From positions 60,636,522 through 60,700,521 of the forward strand of contig CM060966.1 of assembly GCA_030765045.1 (NCBI GenBank): DNA of 64,000 nucleotides, written 5' to 3'. How positions within the stretch are numbered: the first letter of the stretch is position 1; each line of letters starts with the position of its first letter. Shown piece after piece: positions 21,901 through 32,500 of the stretch. The position numbers were made by a program, and so were the translations under genes. Under the pieces are notes generated by a model. It was given only the letters and a program-made list of their open reading frames with translations, was not told where the DNA came from and did not search any database. Source of the DNA: Tenodera sinensis. Its lineage: Eukaryota; Arthropoda; Insecta; Mantodea; Mantidae.

Positions 21901-22639
21901 GGAACAAATCACTATATTACAAGCTCTTAAAATTCTTAATGCCATAGAAATTAAAGATAAATCTGCAGCAGTGCACACTGATAGCCAGATAACATTAGAT
22001 CTTCTACGGAATAACCGAAAACATTATCCTCTGATAGAGGAAATAAGAATCAACCTATCAATCCTAAAATCCAAAGAATGGAAGATAAACTTTACATGGG
22101 TTAAAGGGCATATAGGAATTCAAGGAAATGAGCTTGCTGATACACTAGCTAAAGAAGCAGCAAACAACACAGCTACAGCAATAGTGTACGATTTAAAGCC
22201 CATTAGCACCATGAAAAGTGAACTGAAACAAGAGAGTCTGAAACGATGGGAAAACGAGTGGAAAACCACACAAAATGCTGCACTTACAAAGACCTATTTC
22301 CCCAGCGTTGAAAAAAGACTAAAAATGAATTTTAAGCTTACCCACAACTTCACAGCAGTAACTACTGGTCATGGGAAGTTTGGTGAATACTTCCATCGAT
22401 TCAAATTAACGAATGATCCAACATGTGTGTGTAAAAAGGAAACACAAACGGTGCACCACATCCTATGGGAGTGTGAACTACTTAACCGTGAAAGAAACGA
22501 TTTCAAGAAAGCCGTGACACTTAAAGGTGCGAAGTGGCCTATCACAAATCAAGAATTAGTGGAAAAACATATGAAACTATTCCACAAGTATGTGAACAAT
22601 ATAGACTTTGAACTTTTAAAAATAACTACCATTTCATAA
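18950..22639 (+). CDS. Waldo-like ORF2: endonuclease, RT, RNase H
   Basis: 1229 residues from the ATG at 18950, chosen because it follows the ORF1 stop by one base; the open frame runs further upstream inside ORF1. Domains in order: APE endonuclease (about 15-230; VNLQHSKAAT, FIQEPY, MDSNARSKLW, CSDHSLITY), RT (about 460-800; YRPISLLKVAAKVLEKL, DVKGAFDSAWWP, GCPQGSCCGPGLWN, FADDV with both catalytic Asp near 704), RNase H (about 940-1070; IYTDGSK, NNQAEQ, AVHTDSQ, GHIGIQGNELAD), and C-terminal zinc finger CVCKKETQTVHHILWEC near 1160. It nicks the target, reverse transcribes the element RNA there and can degrade the RNA template. All catalytic motifs are present with no stop or frameshift. Confidence 0.93.
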   Translation: MAVNYKKFINRSVSLNSAQVNLQHSKAATNIMCQLIIEKSLDIFFIQEPYLYQNKIVGISKHYRLYSSGSGRKRAAIVINNKQIEALQINQLSHEDTIVIEFTFGELKFIAASIYLDITNDINRDLLQIQEIILFAKGKGLLLAMDSNARSKLWNDKVTNNRGKAIEEFVILNNLHIMNNNVTNTTFESNTGASNIDLTISNDNFLKRLNNWTCSNEETCSDHSLITYEIGQCKSKLEFSYQGIKYIVTKKGLENFQKHFKQVLKEYFELEDADFHQLDQDMERQVLEQPDVEESIRKFQDILTAACKRSFKTRTQNTKVLSNKTVPWWTTELTILRKKSNAQRRRYQRTTNEELRMQRKLQYHETKTMYQRTIRREKIKSWKEFCTITTNSNPWNAVYQLASGKIRKNHILSTLKKSDGTYTIDTFDTVNYIMDHFVPTDEEGTDNVQHREIRSNIQPPTTEDDRPFTINEIRDVIENMNSQKAPGDDGITSNILNLAFDSTPLYIKALYNKCLEGGNFPKVWKTAKIVPIIKPGKESTEEVTKYRPISLLKVAAKVLEKLFINRIMYYLYSNGKLSKNQYGFTPQTSTLDAIMSAKDFIEESLQNNSSVVAIGLDVKGAFDSAWWPGILNALKNFQCPKNLYRLTQSYLSERRCTLTTNSISVERKATKGCPQGSCCGPGLWNIYYDSLLKLNFKPCTKLIVFADDVLVLIKGKSTLELENQANIEIQKITTWAATNKITFNRSKSQVMLISRRKPKTKQRLRVYLDNGKIEQTETIKYLGIIVDNRFRFRQHIDHIVEKSKKLIYALGKSAKINWGLRSEVMSIIYKGAILPLISYGVPVWIDALKTQYNAQKIRQVQRLVNIKITRAFRTTSHEALCTLAGTTPIIIKLTEIANYHNIIRGRAKTTAQLDIPISYERWPHPADNIIIEQKNETEAYAIQIYTDGSKTHTGVGSGVVIIYLDQSIQKYHFKLHNRCSNNQAEQITILQALKILNAIEIKDKSAAVHTDSQITLDLLRNNRKHYPLIEEIRINLSILKSKEWKINFTWVKGHIGIQGNELADTLAKEAANNTATAIVYDLKPISTMKSELKQESLKRWENEWKTTQNAALTKTYFPSVEKRLKMNFKLTHNFTAVTTGHGKFGEYFHRFKLTNDPTCVCKKETQTVHHILWECELLNRERNDFKKAVTLKGAKWPITNQELVEKHMKLFHKYVNNIDFELLKITTIS

Positions 22640-22700
22640 TTGTACGAAACCAATAACGATTCTACTGTAATCTCATATGTTCAATTATGTAAAACCATAT

Positions 22701-22734
22701 GCATGTAGTATTACATTTCTGTAATGGAACATGC
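22701..22734 (+). promoter_or_regulatory. 3' UTR hairpin of copy F
   Basis: GCATGT-AGT-ATTACA-TTTC-TGTAAT-GGA-ACATGC: two six-base stems with a 3x3 internal loop. AATAAA lies at 22738-22743 and oligo(A) starts about 22751. The same fold occurs in every copy with a preserved 3' end, so it is a likely RT recognition structure. Confidence 0.82.
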
Positions 22735-22763
22735 AGGAATAAAATGTTGTAAAAAAAAAAAAA

Positions 22764-23819
22764 TACATACATACATACATACATACATACATACATACAT
22801 ACATACATACATACATACATACATACATACATACATACATACATACATACATACATACATACATACATACATACATACATACATACATACATACATACAT
22901 ACATACATACATACATACATACATACATACATACATACATACATACATACATACATACATACATACATACATACATACATACATACATACATACATACAT
23001 ACATACATACATACATACATACATACATACATACATACATACATACATACATACATACATACATACATACATACATACATACATACATACATACATACAT
23101 ACATACATACATACATACATACATACATACATACATACATACATACATACATACATACATACATACATACATACATACATACATACATACATACATACAT
23201 ACATACATACATACATACATACATACATACATACATACATACATACATACATACATACATACATACATACATACATACATACATACATACATACATACAT
23301 ACATACATACATACATACATACATACATACATACATACATACATACATACATACATACATACATACATACATACATACATACATACATACATACATACAT
23401 ACATACATACATACATACATACATACATACATACATACATACATACATACATACATACATACATACATACATACATACATACATACATACATACATACAT
23501 ACATACATACATACATACATACATACATACATACATACATACATACATACATACATACATACATACATACATACATACATACATACATACATACATACAT
23601 ACATACATACATACATACATACATACATACATACATACATACATACATACATACATACATACATACATACATACATACATACATACATACATACATACAT
23701 ACATACATACATACATACATACATACATACATACATACATACATACATACATACATACATACATACATACATACATACATACATACATACATACATACAT
23801 ACATACATACATACATACA

Positions 23820-23852
<33 letters not shown>

Positions 23853-23867
23853 TACATATTACATATT
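22764..23867. repeat. (TACA)n microsatellite ending in three ATATTAC units
   Basis: Uniform tetramer to about 23848, then ATATTAC repeated three times before the truncated start of copy G. The heptamer contains the first bases of copy G's own sequence (ACATATTTCAG). Confidence 0.95.
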
Positions 23868-23870
23868 ACA

Positions 23871-25601
23871 TATTTCAGAGACAGAATAGCTAAACTCTCA
23901 CTCAATCACTGTGAGGTAGAAAAAGAGGTCACAAAGGGCTGCCCTCAGGGATCCTGCTGTGGTCCAGGACTCTGGAATATCTTGTATAACACCTTATTCC
24001 ACCTAAAATTCACGAAACAAAGTAAGGTGGTGGTATTTGCAGATGATTTGCTGCTGCTAACATCAGGAGAAACGTTCAGAATAGCAGAGATGTACGCAAA
24101 TACCGATTTAAAGCTAATAGAAGATTGGGCAAAGCAGTACAAGATCCAATTCAACATCACTAAAACAAAAGCTATGCTGATATCCAGAAAAAGGAAGGAA
24201 GAAAAAAGTAAAATGAATTTGTATTTAAACAACAGGACAATAGAGCAGGTACAACAACTAAAATACCTGGGTATATTATTTGATAATAAATTGAGCTTTG
24301 GGGCGCACATAAATCAAGTGTCAGAGAAATGCGTGAAGCTCATAAATGCATTAAGTAAATCTGCCAAGCTGAACTGGGGCCTCGGACAACGAGCTTTAAG
24401 AATAATATACAAAGGAGCTATACTTCCAATGCTCTTATATGGAGTACAGGTATGGAATGAAGCGATTCAAAAAAGGAAACATATGTTGAAATATCAAAGG
24501 GTACAACGATTGATGAACATAAAGATTTCCAAAGCGTACAGAACTGTATCATATGAAGCATCCTGCATACTAGCAGCAGTCCTGCCAATAAATGTAAAAA
24601 TAAAAGAAGTCTTAGAAATATATAAAGACACTCATTCAGCAAGCGCAAATGAAAAAGTTGAAGAAGTTCCCAAACTGAGCGAGTGGCCTCATCCTGCAGA
24701 CAGATTGATCGTAAAAGAGGCACAGGAAGGAACAAAATGCAACACAGAAATATATACAGACGGTAGCAAAGTAGATGGAAAAGTTGGTGCAGCAGGAGTC
24801 ATCTTTCAAAATGGGGAACTAGTAAAAAAATTACAATTCAAACTTGCCACACACTGCTCCAATAACCAGGCAGAACAGGTCGCAATTTTACAAACGCTTA
24901 AAGAAATACTCTGTAACAAGAAGATGGAGGACAGTGAAAAGAAACTAGTAATATACACTGACAGTTTAATTACACTAGAACTCCTTAAAAATGGCAAAGT
25001 TCGTAACAAAATAATAGAAGAAATAAAAGCAAACATCAGGTTATTACAGGACAGTGGCTGGGTAGTCTACATGAAATGGGTGAAGGCGCACGTGGGTCTT
25101 TATGGGAATGAGATGGCAGATAAGTTGGCGAAGGAAGCAGCACAGAAGGACAGTGGAGACGTCATCTACAATAAGATCCCAAGAAGCCACATCATCAAAG
25201 AAGCAGAGGCGCGAGCACTATATACTTGGCAACAACTATGGGACTCAACCACAAAAGGAAGGACCACAAAAATGTTTTTTCCCTCGGTGCAAGAACGCCT
25301 AAAAGTGAAGATACCACTAAATGGACAGATTACAGCAATGTTAACAGGACATGGAAAAACAAGAGAATATTACCATCGGTTCAAGATAGTGGAAAGTGCC
25401 TTGTGCAAGTGTCATAATCAGAACCAAAATGTAAACCACCTAATATACGAGTGTTCTCTGTTATATATTGAAAGAAAGAAACTAAAACAAAGTATTGTAA
25501 ACAAAGGTGGACAGTGGCCAGTAACAAACAATGAACTTGCAAACAAATATATTAAGGAATTTATATCTTTTATAAACAATATCGATTTTGACAAACTATA
25601 A
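23871..25601 (+). pseudogene. Waldo-like ORF2 C-terminal two-thirds, 5'-truncated
   Basis: Open from the truncation to the natural stop at 25601. It holds the RT end (GCPQGSCCGPGLWN, FADDLLLL with both Asp, YLGILFDNKLSFGAHINQ), thumb (VQRLMNIKISKAYRTVSYEAS), RNase H (IYTDGSKVDG, NNQAEQVA, IYTDSL, WVKAHVGLYGNEMAD) and zinc finger CKCHNQNQNVNHLIYEC. Endonuclease and RT fingers are lost by truncation, so it is inactive though undamaged otherwise. It preserves the sequence deleted from copy C. Confidence 0.9.
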
Positions 25602-25707
25602 CGAATATTGCAAATAACATAATCAGCCAAATAGTTTAATTTATAAACAATTGTAACTTTGTTAATTAACATATTGTAAAATCTAAAACTATTCAAATGT
25701 ATAAAAA

Positions 25708-25738
25708 GCATGTAATATTACTAAGTAATGGGGCATGC
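25708..25738 (+). promoter_or_regulatory. 3' UTR hairpin of copy G
   Basis: GCATG/CATGC outer stem and ATTAC/GTAAT inner stem with a TAA loop; internal loop TAAT opposite GGGG. Confidence 0.75.
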
Positions 25739-25771
25739 TGTGTATTGGCAATAAATAAATAAAAAAAAAAA

Positions 25772-27090
25772 TACATACATACATACATACATACATACAT
25801 ACATACATACATACATACATACATACATACATACATACATACATACATACATACATACATACATACATACATACATACATACATACATACATACATACAT
25901 ACATACATACATACATACATACATACATACATACATACATACATACATACATACATACATACATACATACATACATACATACATACATACATACATACAT
26001 ACATACATACATACATACATACATACATACATACATACATACATACATACATACATACATACATACATACATACATACATACATACATACATACATACAT
26101 ACATACATACATACATACATACATACATACATACATACATACATACATACATACATACATACATACATACATACATACATACATACATACATACATACAT
26201 ACATACATACATACATACATACATACATACATACATACATACATACATACATACATACATACATACATACATACATACATACATACATACATACATACAT
26301 ACATACATACATACATACATACATACATACATACATACATACATACATACATACATACATACATACATACATACATACATACATACATACATACATACAT
26401 ACATACATACATACATACATACATACATACATACATACATACATACATACATACATACATACATACATACATACATACATACATACATACATACATACAT
26501 ACATACATACATACATACATACATACATACATACATACATACATACATACATACATACATACATACATACATACATACATACATACATACATACATACAT
26601 ACATACATACATACATACATACATACATACATACATACATACATACATACATACATACATACATACATACATACATACATACATACATACATACATACAT
26701 ACATACATACATACATACATACATACATACATACATACATACATACATACATACATACATACATACATACATACATACATACATACATACATACATACAT
26801 ACATACATACATACATACATACATACATACATACATACATACATACATACATACATACATACATACATACATACATACATACATACATACATACATACAT
26901 ACATACATACATACATACATACATACATACATACATACATACATACATACATACATACATACATACATACATACATACATACATACATACATACATACAT
27001 ACATACATACATACATACATACATACATACATACATACATACATACATACATACATACATACATACATACATACATACATACATACATAG
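25772..27090. repeat. (TACA)n microsatellite, 1.3 kb
   Basis: Uniform tetramer to the border with LTR element L1, ending CATACATAG. The final AG is also found before the 5' LTR of L2. Confidence 0.98.
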
Positions 27091-27643
27091 TGTCACCGCG
27101 CCCGCCGCATCTAATTGCCGACAACCGTAGTGTCACGCATCGCATTATTGTCGGCACTACCGCAAAGGAGCCGAAGGAAAGAGACAGAGCATGGCCGCAT
27201 TGTTGGGGCGCTTGCCGAAAGAGAGAAAAGGATAGAGGCTACTGGAATCTTCTACTTTGTACCCCAGCGCAATAAGTGAACGTTCTTGAAGCTTCCAGAA
27301 TAGTGCCTGGGAGATATAAATAGCGGTAAAGTGTGAGAGAGTCAGTGAGACGTAAGAGAGAGACGTACGTGAAGCGTTGAGTAGTGCCGACGGAGAACAG
27401 TCAGACGTATGTGAAGGTTGAGTAGTCGTGCCGACGGAGACGGACAGACGATGTGGAGAGTCGTGCCGACGGAGAAGAGTTAGTTCTTTGTGTTACGAGT
27501 TCGAAGCCGTGCTGTTGGAGAATCGGAAAAGACTTTCTTGCTGTTGCAACGAGTGTACAAAGTTACTGTTTACGGAAATAAAAGTGTTTATCTCGACTAC
27601 ATCTGTCTACTTTACTTCACAACCAAACCAAAAAAAAGTTACA
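27091..27643 (+). repeat. 5' LTR of L1
   Basis: 553 bases, TGTCACCGCG ... AAAGTTACA. Contains a TATA box, an Inr-like TCAGT and an AATAAA, so it has U3, R and U5 in order. Ends defined by comparison with the 3' LTR and the PBS one base after ACA. Confidence 0.92.
27315..27346 (+). promoter_or_regulatory. L1 LTR core promoter (TATA + Inr)
   Basis: TATAAATAG starts at 27315 and an arthropod-type initiator TCAGT lies at 27342-27346, putting its A about 29 bases after the first T of the TATA box, the usual distance. The LTR AATAAA follows at 27577-27582. Confidence 0.7.
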
Positions 27644-27644
27644 C

Positions 27645-27665
27645 TGGTGTCAGAAGTGGGATTCG
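27645..27665 (+). other. Primer-binding site of L1 (tRNA-Leu type)
   Basis: TGGTGTCAGAAGTGGGATTC is complementary to a typical animal tRNA-Leu 3' end including CCA, one base after the LTR. L2 has the same site; L3 differs by one base (CAGGAG). The tRNA match is from memory, not a search. Confidence 0.75.
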
Positions 27666-27719
27666 TCGAATTGCTTCTAGTTTCATTACATCGTCAGAAG
27701 TTGCAACGTTAGAACCAAG

Positions 27720-29248
27720 ATGGAGGGAGATTCGGAAACCAGGATGATAGCAATGATGAAAGAATTATTCGCCGAAATGAAGACGGAAATGGCTGAAATG
27801 AAGACGGAAATGGCTGAAATGAAGACGGCAAACGACAACCTCACTGCCAAAATGGAAACGTCAAACCACAACCTCGCTGCCAAAATGGAAACGTCAAACC
27901 ACAACCTCGCTGCCAAAATGAAGACGGCAAACGACAACCTCTTTGCTGAGCTGAAAGAAGAAATAAAGACGAGAAACAACCTCGCTGCCGAGCTGAAAGA
28001 GATGAAGACGGAGCTATCGGCGAAAATTGACGGCGAACTGATTGGCGTGACGGAAGGCGTGGAAGAACTCGGCGAAAAGGTGGAAGACCTCTGCCAGCAC
28101 GTGGACGTCGTGGAGGACGACGGGGAACGTCTTGGCGCCCTGGTAGTAAGAGTTGACGAGAGCGTCAAAGTACTGGATGCCAGGGGCAGACGGAATAGCG
28201 CGGAGCCGGGGAGGGAGCACCTAGTGGCCGAGGCGACAGTTGCGCCCGTTTCGGATGATATGAGGGAAGACGTGGAACAACTCGGCGAACTGATTGGCGC
28301 GAGGGAAGACGTGGAACAACTCGGCGAACGGATTGGCGTGACGGAAGACGTGGAACAACTCGGCGAACGGATTGGCGTGACGAAAGACGTGGAACAACTC
28401 GGCGAACTGATTGGCATGACGGAAGGCGTGGAAGAACTCGGCGAAAAGGTGGAAGACCTCTGCCAGCATGTGGACGTCGTGGAGGACGACGGGGAACGTC
28501 TTGGCGCCCTGGTAGTAAGAGTTGACGAGAGCGTCAAAGTACTGGATGCCAGGGGCAGACGGAATAGCACAGACCCGGGGAGGGAGCACCTAGTGGCCGA
28601 GGCGACAGTTGTGCCCGTTTCAGATAACGAAAGTGTCCGTCTCGGGGAAGACAAAGGGGCAGTTCAGGGACGTCGTCGAGGCTCCCCTGGAGGAGTGTGT
28701 CGGGTACGTAACCAACCAGGACATGACGTGGAGGACGATCAGCAGGGAAGCGCACAAGCAGGCGAGCAACACGCGAGAACCGACTTGGCGTGTGACATGG
28801 GAGGACCGTCGGAGCCATCCAAGCACCTGACGCATAGTGCCGTGAACGAAAGAATGGTGGACATCATCTTGGACGGCAGGATACAGGAGAGGCCGTGCCG
28901 AGCACGAGTGAACACGAGTGCAGTGGTGGACGCGACTCGCGCGGATGTGGCGGGGCTTGTTGCCGGACCCATCGGAAGCAAGGTGGCTGCGAAGGTGCGC
29001 CAGAGAGGTCGGCGGACATGGTACCCAGTGAGCCGTTTCCAAGTGCGCAGGATGGCCCGTCAACACACCAGGAAGAAGGGCAACTGGACGAGGGACCGTC
29101 AAGACCGACGGTACTGTTGCAGAATTTCGAAGCAGGATGGCATACATCGTCCTACCCAGACCAAGGGACACTATCCAACAGCGATACCTAGGATCGTGCC
29201 TCCTGGAGAAGAGGTTCGATGGGTTAGTCCACCAGGACGCAAGGGAGA
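27720..29248 (+). CDS. L1 gag-like coiled-coil protein, cut by I-1
   Basis: Starts MEGDSETRMIAMMKELFAEM. The first 100 residues are heptad-like repeats (AEMKTEM, then TAKMETSNHNL twice), a strong coiled-coil signature. Then two near-copies of a 70-residue module (VEELGEKVEDLCQHVDVVED to VAEATV) flank 13-residue repeats of the type LIGVTEDVEQLGE. The C-terminal part is basic and ends with a retropepsin-like segment in which the usual DTGA is NTSA (about residue 398). No zinc knuckle is present. The reading frame is open until the I-1 insertion at 29249. It probably forms particles using pol enzymes of another element; that role is inferred. Confidence 0.75.
29238..29248 (+). repeat. Target-site duplication of I-1, left copy
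   Basis: CGCAAGGGAGA, matched by 41495-41505 on the right and present once in the uninterrupted L2 at 44422-44432. Confidence 0.95.
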
Positions 29249-29515
29249 GTGAGTGAGTGATTAGGGTTTAAGGGCCCGTCGACAGCTAGGTCATTAGAGC
29301 CCCAAGTCAAAAGATAAAAACGGATATAACTCACCACCACTTAAAATTCAAAGTTAAATAGTAAAACGCAGGCTAAAACAGCCAAAAGCTAAAACAGTTA
29401 AAACTTAAAAACTTGTCTAAAATGTATGCTCAAAATAGTTAAAAGCGTGTAAAATGATCTAAAAAGGTAAGCAGATAAAACGTAAAAGGTAAAAAGTAAA
29501 ACCACGCAATAAAAT
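29249..29515 (-). other. 3' UTR of I-1
   Basis: In the element's sense it is a run of short TTTTA-containing units spaced about every 10-20 bases, then CTAGCTGTCGACGGGCCC, TTAAACCC and a TCAC-type tail next to the duplication. The same layout occurs in I-2. Confidence 0.8.
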
Positions 29516-32500
29516 TTAAACTTGCTTACCAAAGCCAATGCTGCCGACAAACCGCAGCACTGAATCCACAGCTACCGGGTCGTCGCCTAACATCGTCTTT
29601 AAACTAGAACCCAGGCCAAACAACTGGCGCTCACGATTGTAGCGCGGACAATCAACTAGGACATGGGCCACAGAGAGCTGAACACCACAGGTGGAACATA
29701 CCGGCGCCGGCTCACCGCGCAGATGGTGTCCATGCGTGATGCGCGTGTGACCTATTCTCAGGCGGGCCAAGATGACTTCTGCCCGCCTGGTATCCCTTGA
29801 TGATGTTATCCAAGGCTGCACCGTTTCCTTGATTGTCCGCAATTGCGTGCCAGTGATGTCTAACGCTTCCCATGATTGTTGCCAGACATATAAAAGATGG
29901 CGACGGAAGTACCGTTGTACATCCGTGTAAGGAAGACTGCGTGTAGAAATCTCCGGCAAACGGCAGGCAGACTTAGCAGCCTCGTCAGCCGCTTCGTTGC
30001 CGGGAATGCCCACGTGGCCTGGGGTCCAAGTAAAAACTATCTGGTATCCACGCGAGAGTAACTGCGAAACGAGTGTCTGAATTTTCGTAATTAATGCTGA
30101 CGTGCCGACAAACTGTTGCAATGCCTGCAGTGCGCTCAGAGTGTCGCAGCAGATGATAAAACTTCCAGGATCGGAACTGGAGATAAAAAGGACGAAATAA
30201 AAGATTGCAAACAGCTCGGAGGTAAAAACGGAACTCAAGTCTGGAAGACGGTACTTGTGAGTCTCACCGTTATGCACAAAGCTACACCCTGTAGCCCCAT
30301 CCACCTGGGAACCATCGGTAAATACAGGAATGTAATTCCGGTAACGTCCCAGGATCTCGGTGAAAAGCTGACAATACACCGATGGAGGGGTAACCAACTT
30401 AGCATGCATCGAAAGCTCCAGGTCGAACTGGGCACGCTGTAATTGCCATGGAGGACAGCGGCCAAGAGAATACCGTTCGACAGCAGGCATGCGGAGCGCG
30501 TGTGCACTAAGCAGCTCGCGAAACCGAATACCGCTTGGGCGAGAGATCGTGCTATTCCGGAGATAACGGTGAGCGAGTTCCGGGCGCAATACAGGATTAA
30601 AAGACGGGTGACCAGGATGGGCTGCCAAACGGGCCACGTAAGAACACAATAAAAACGAGCGCCGAATAAAAGTGGAGGTTCACCAGAGTCAGCATACAGA
30701 CACTCTACACGACTAGTGCGGAAAGCTCCAGTAGCTAGACGGATACCAGCATTATGTACGAAGTTTAGAGGCGGACGCTGCGCCATAAATAAAACTGCCG
30801 TAATCTAGTTTGGACCTCACCAATGAACGATACAGCCTCAACATGACAGTGCGATCGCCGCCCCAAGATACTCCAGATAAAACCCGGAGTATTCGAAGCG
30901 AACGATCGCAAGAGGCACGAAGTTGACGAATGTGGTGCTCCCATGTGAGTTTGCTGTCGAGGTGAAGGCCCAAGAACTTGATGTGCGAAACAAACGGCAG
31001 GGGTGTGTCACGCAAATACAGTTCTGGAGGAGGATGTACACCACGAAGTCGATGAAAGTGGACACATTGTGTTTTCGTAGGGGAGAACTTAAAACCGGCG
31101 TGAAGGGCCCAGTCGGCGATAGAGGATATGGTCAACTGCAGTTGACGTTCTATGTGCTCAAGACTATAAGATCGATAATAGATCGCAAAATCGTCAACGT
31201 ACAGTGACATCGGTATTCCCCTACGAACAACATTAGCAATGCCGTTAATGGCAACTGCAAAGAGCGTTACACTAAGAATCGACCCCTGGGGCACACCATT
31301 TTCCTGAATCCTCTCTCGTGAGAACGTATTACCAATGCGGACACGAAAGCGGTGCAGAGCTAAAAAATTAAAAAGAAATATTGCTAAAAAACCTCGCAAA
31401 CCATACCCATGAAGAGTACGGAGAATACCATGACGCCATGTGGTATCGTAGGCCTTCTCCAGATCGAAGAAGACACCCACGACATGCTGCTTCAAAAGAA
31501 AGGCATTTTGGATGTAGGCTTCCATGCGTGTCAGATTGTCGACACTGGAGCGATGGCGACGAAAACCGCATTGAACATTGCTCAGCAGGTTATTCGTCTC
31601 CAGCCACCACACTAAACGAGTGTTAATCATTCGCTCCAAGGTTTTACAAACGACACTCGTTAAGCAAATAGGGCGGTAGCTGGAGGGAAGAATCCGGTCT
31701 TTCCCAGGTCGAGGGACAGGGATGACAATACCCTCGCGCCAGGAAGATGGGAAAACCTGCTGAACCCAGGTACGGTTGTACATGCCCAACATGAAGGAGA
31801 GAGCCTCAGGTGGAAGATGAAGCAGCATTTGGCGGTGGATGTCATCAGGACCAGGAGAAGAGTCGTGAGCGAGGGACAAAGAATGCGCCAGTTCCGCTTC
31901 AGTATAAGGTGCATTGTAGGATTCACTACAATCACTGTTAAAATTTAGGCTTATCCGCTCCGCAGATTCCTTAATCAGTAAAAACGCTCCGTCGTAGCTT
32001 TGAGTTTGGCTAGCACTGGCGAAAGAATCGGCAAGGGCGTCGGCGATATCCTGCTCGCTGGTGTATATGGAGCCCTGTACGGCAAGACCGGGGATGATCG
32101 TCCGGCGACACTTGCCGTACATACGCCGGATGGTAGTCCACACCTTCTGGGCCGAACTGCGACGTGAAAGGGAAGACACGTACGATTCCCAGTATGTGCG
32201 TTTTGCATTGCGCAATACAAAGCGAGCCCTTGCACGAGAACGTTTAAAAACAATAAAATTCGCCTCCGTAGGGTGTATGCGGAAAACACGCAGAGCACGC
32301 TTACGTGCTTTAATAGCCAAACGGCATTCCTCGGACCACCAAGGCACAGGGACGTGACGTGGTGTAGATGAACCCCGAGGAATACTGGATTCTGCTGCGA
32401 GAAGGATAGAGCATATAAAATACTCCACCATGTCGTCAATGGTGGTAAAAACATTGTTGGTCAAGTGAATGAGGGAACGGAATTTCCCCCAGTCCGCCTT

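Larger units (their letters stand above)
17531..22763 (+). mobile_element. Full-length Waldo-like R1-clade element, copy F
   Basis: About 5.2 kb: 5' end ATTGTTGATGTATACGACG at 17531, 292-base 5' UTR, ORF1 (17824-18948), ORF2 (18950-22639), and a 3' UTR with hairpin, AATAAA and oligo(A) to 22763. It is flanked on both sides by (TACA)n. R1-clade assignment rests on the endonuclease motif VNLQHSKAAT and the RT motif FDSAWWP. Known Waldo elements of this clade insert in (ACAY)n repeats, which fits. Both ORFs are open, so this is the only candidate autonomous Waldo-like copy here. Confidence 0.93.
23868..25771 (+). mobile_element. Waldo-like element, copy G (5'-truncated, lineage 3)
   Basis: Begins inside the RT domain (ATTTCAGAGACAG) and continues to a normal 3' end: hairpin 25708-25738, AATAAATAAATAAA, oligo(A), then (TACA)n. 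It is close to copy C but with RNase H intact. Confidence 0.92.

Noticed and set aside
27089..27093. LTR of the L family starting AGTGT and ending ACACT
   Set aside because: L3 and its empty site show ends TG...CA and an ATAT duplication, and the 3' LTRs end at GTTACA without CT.
27686..28654. Ser/Thr-rich 322-codon ORF antisense to the L1 gag (similar in L2 and L3)
   Set aside because: Shadow frame created by the biased, repetitive gag codons. It has no start context or domain and tracks the sense repeats.
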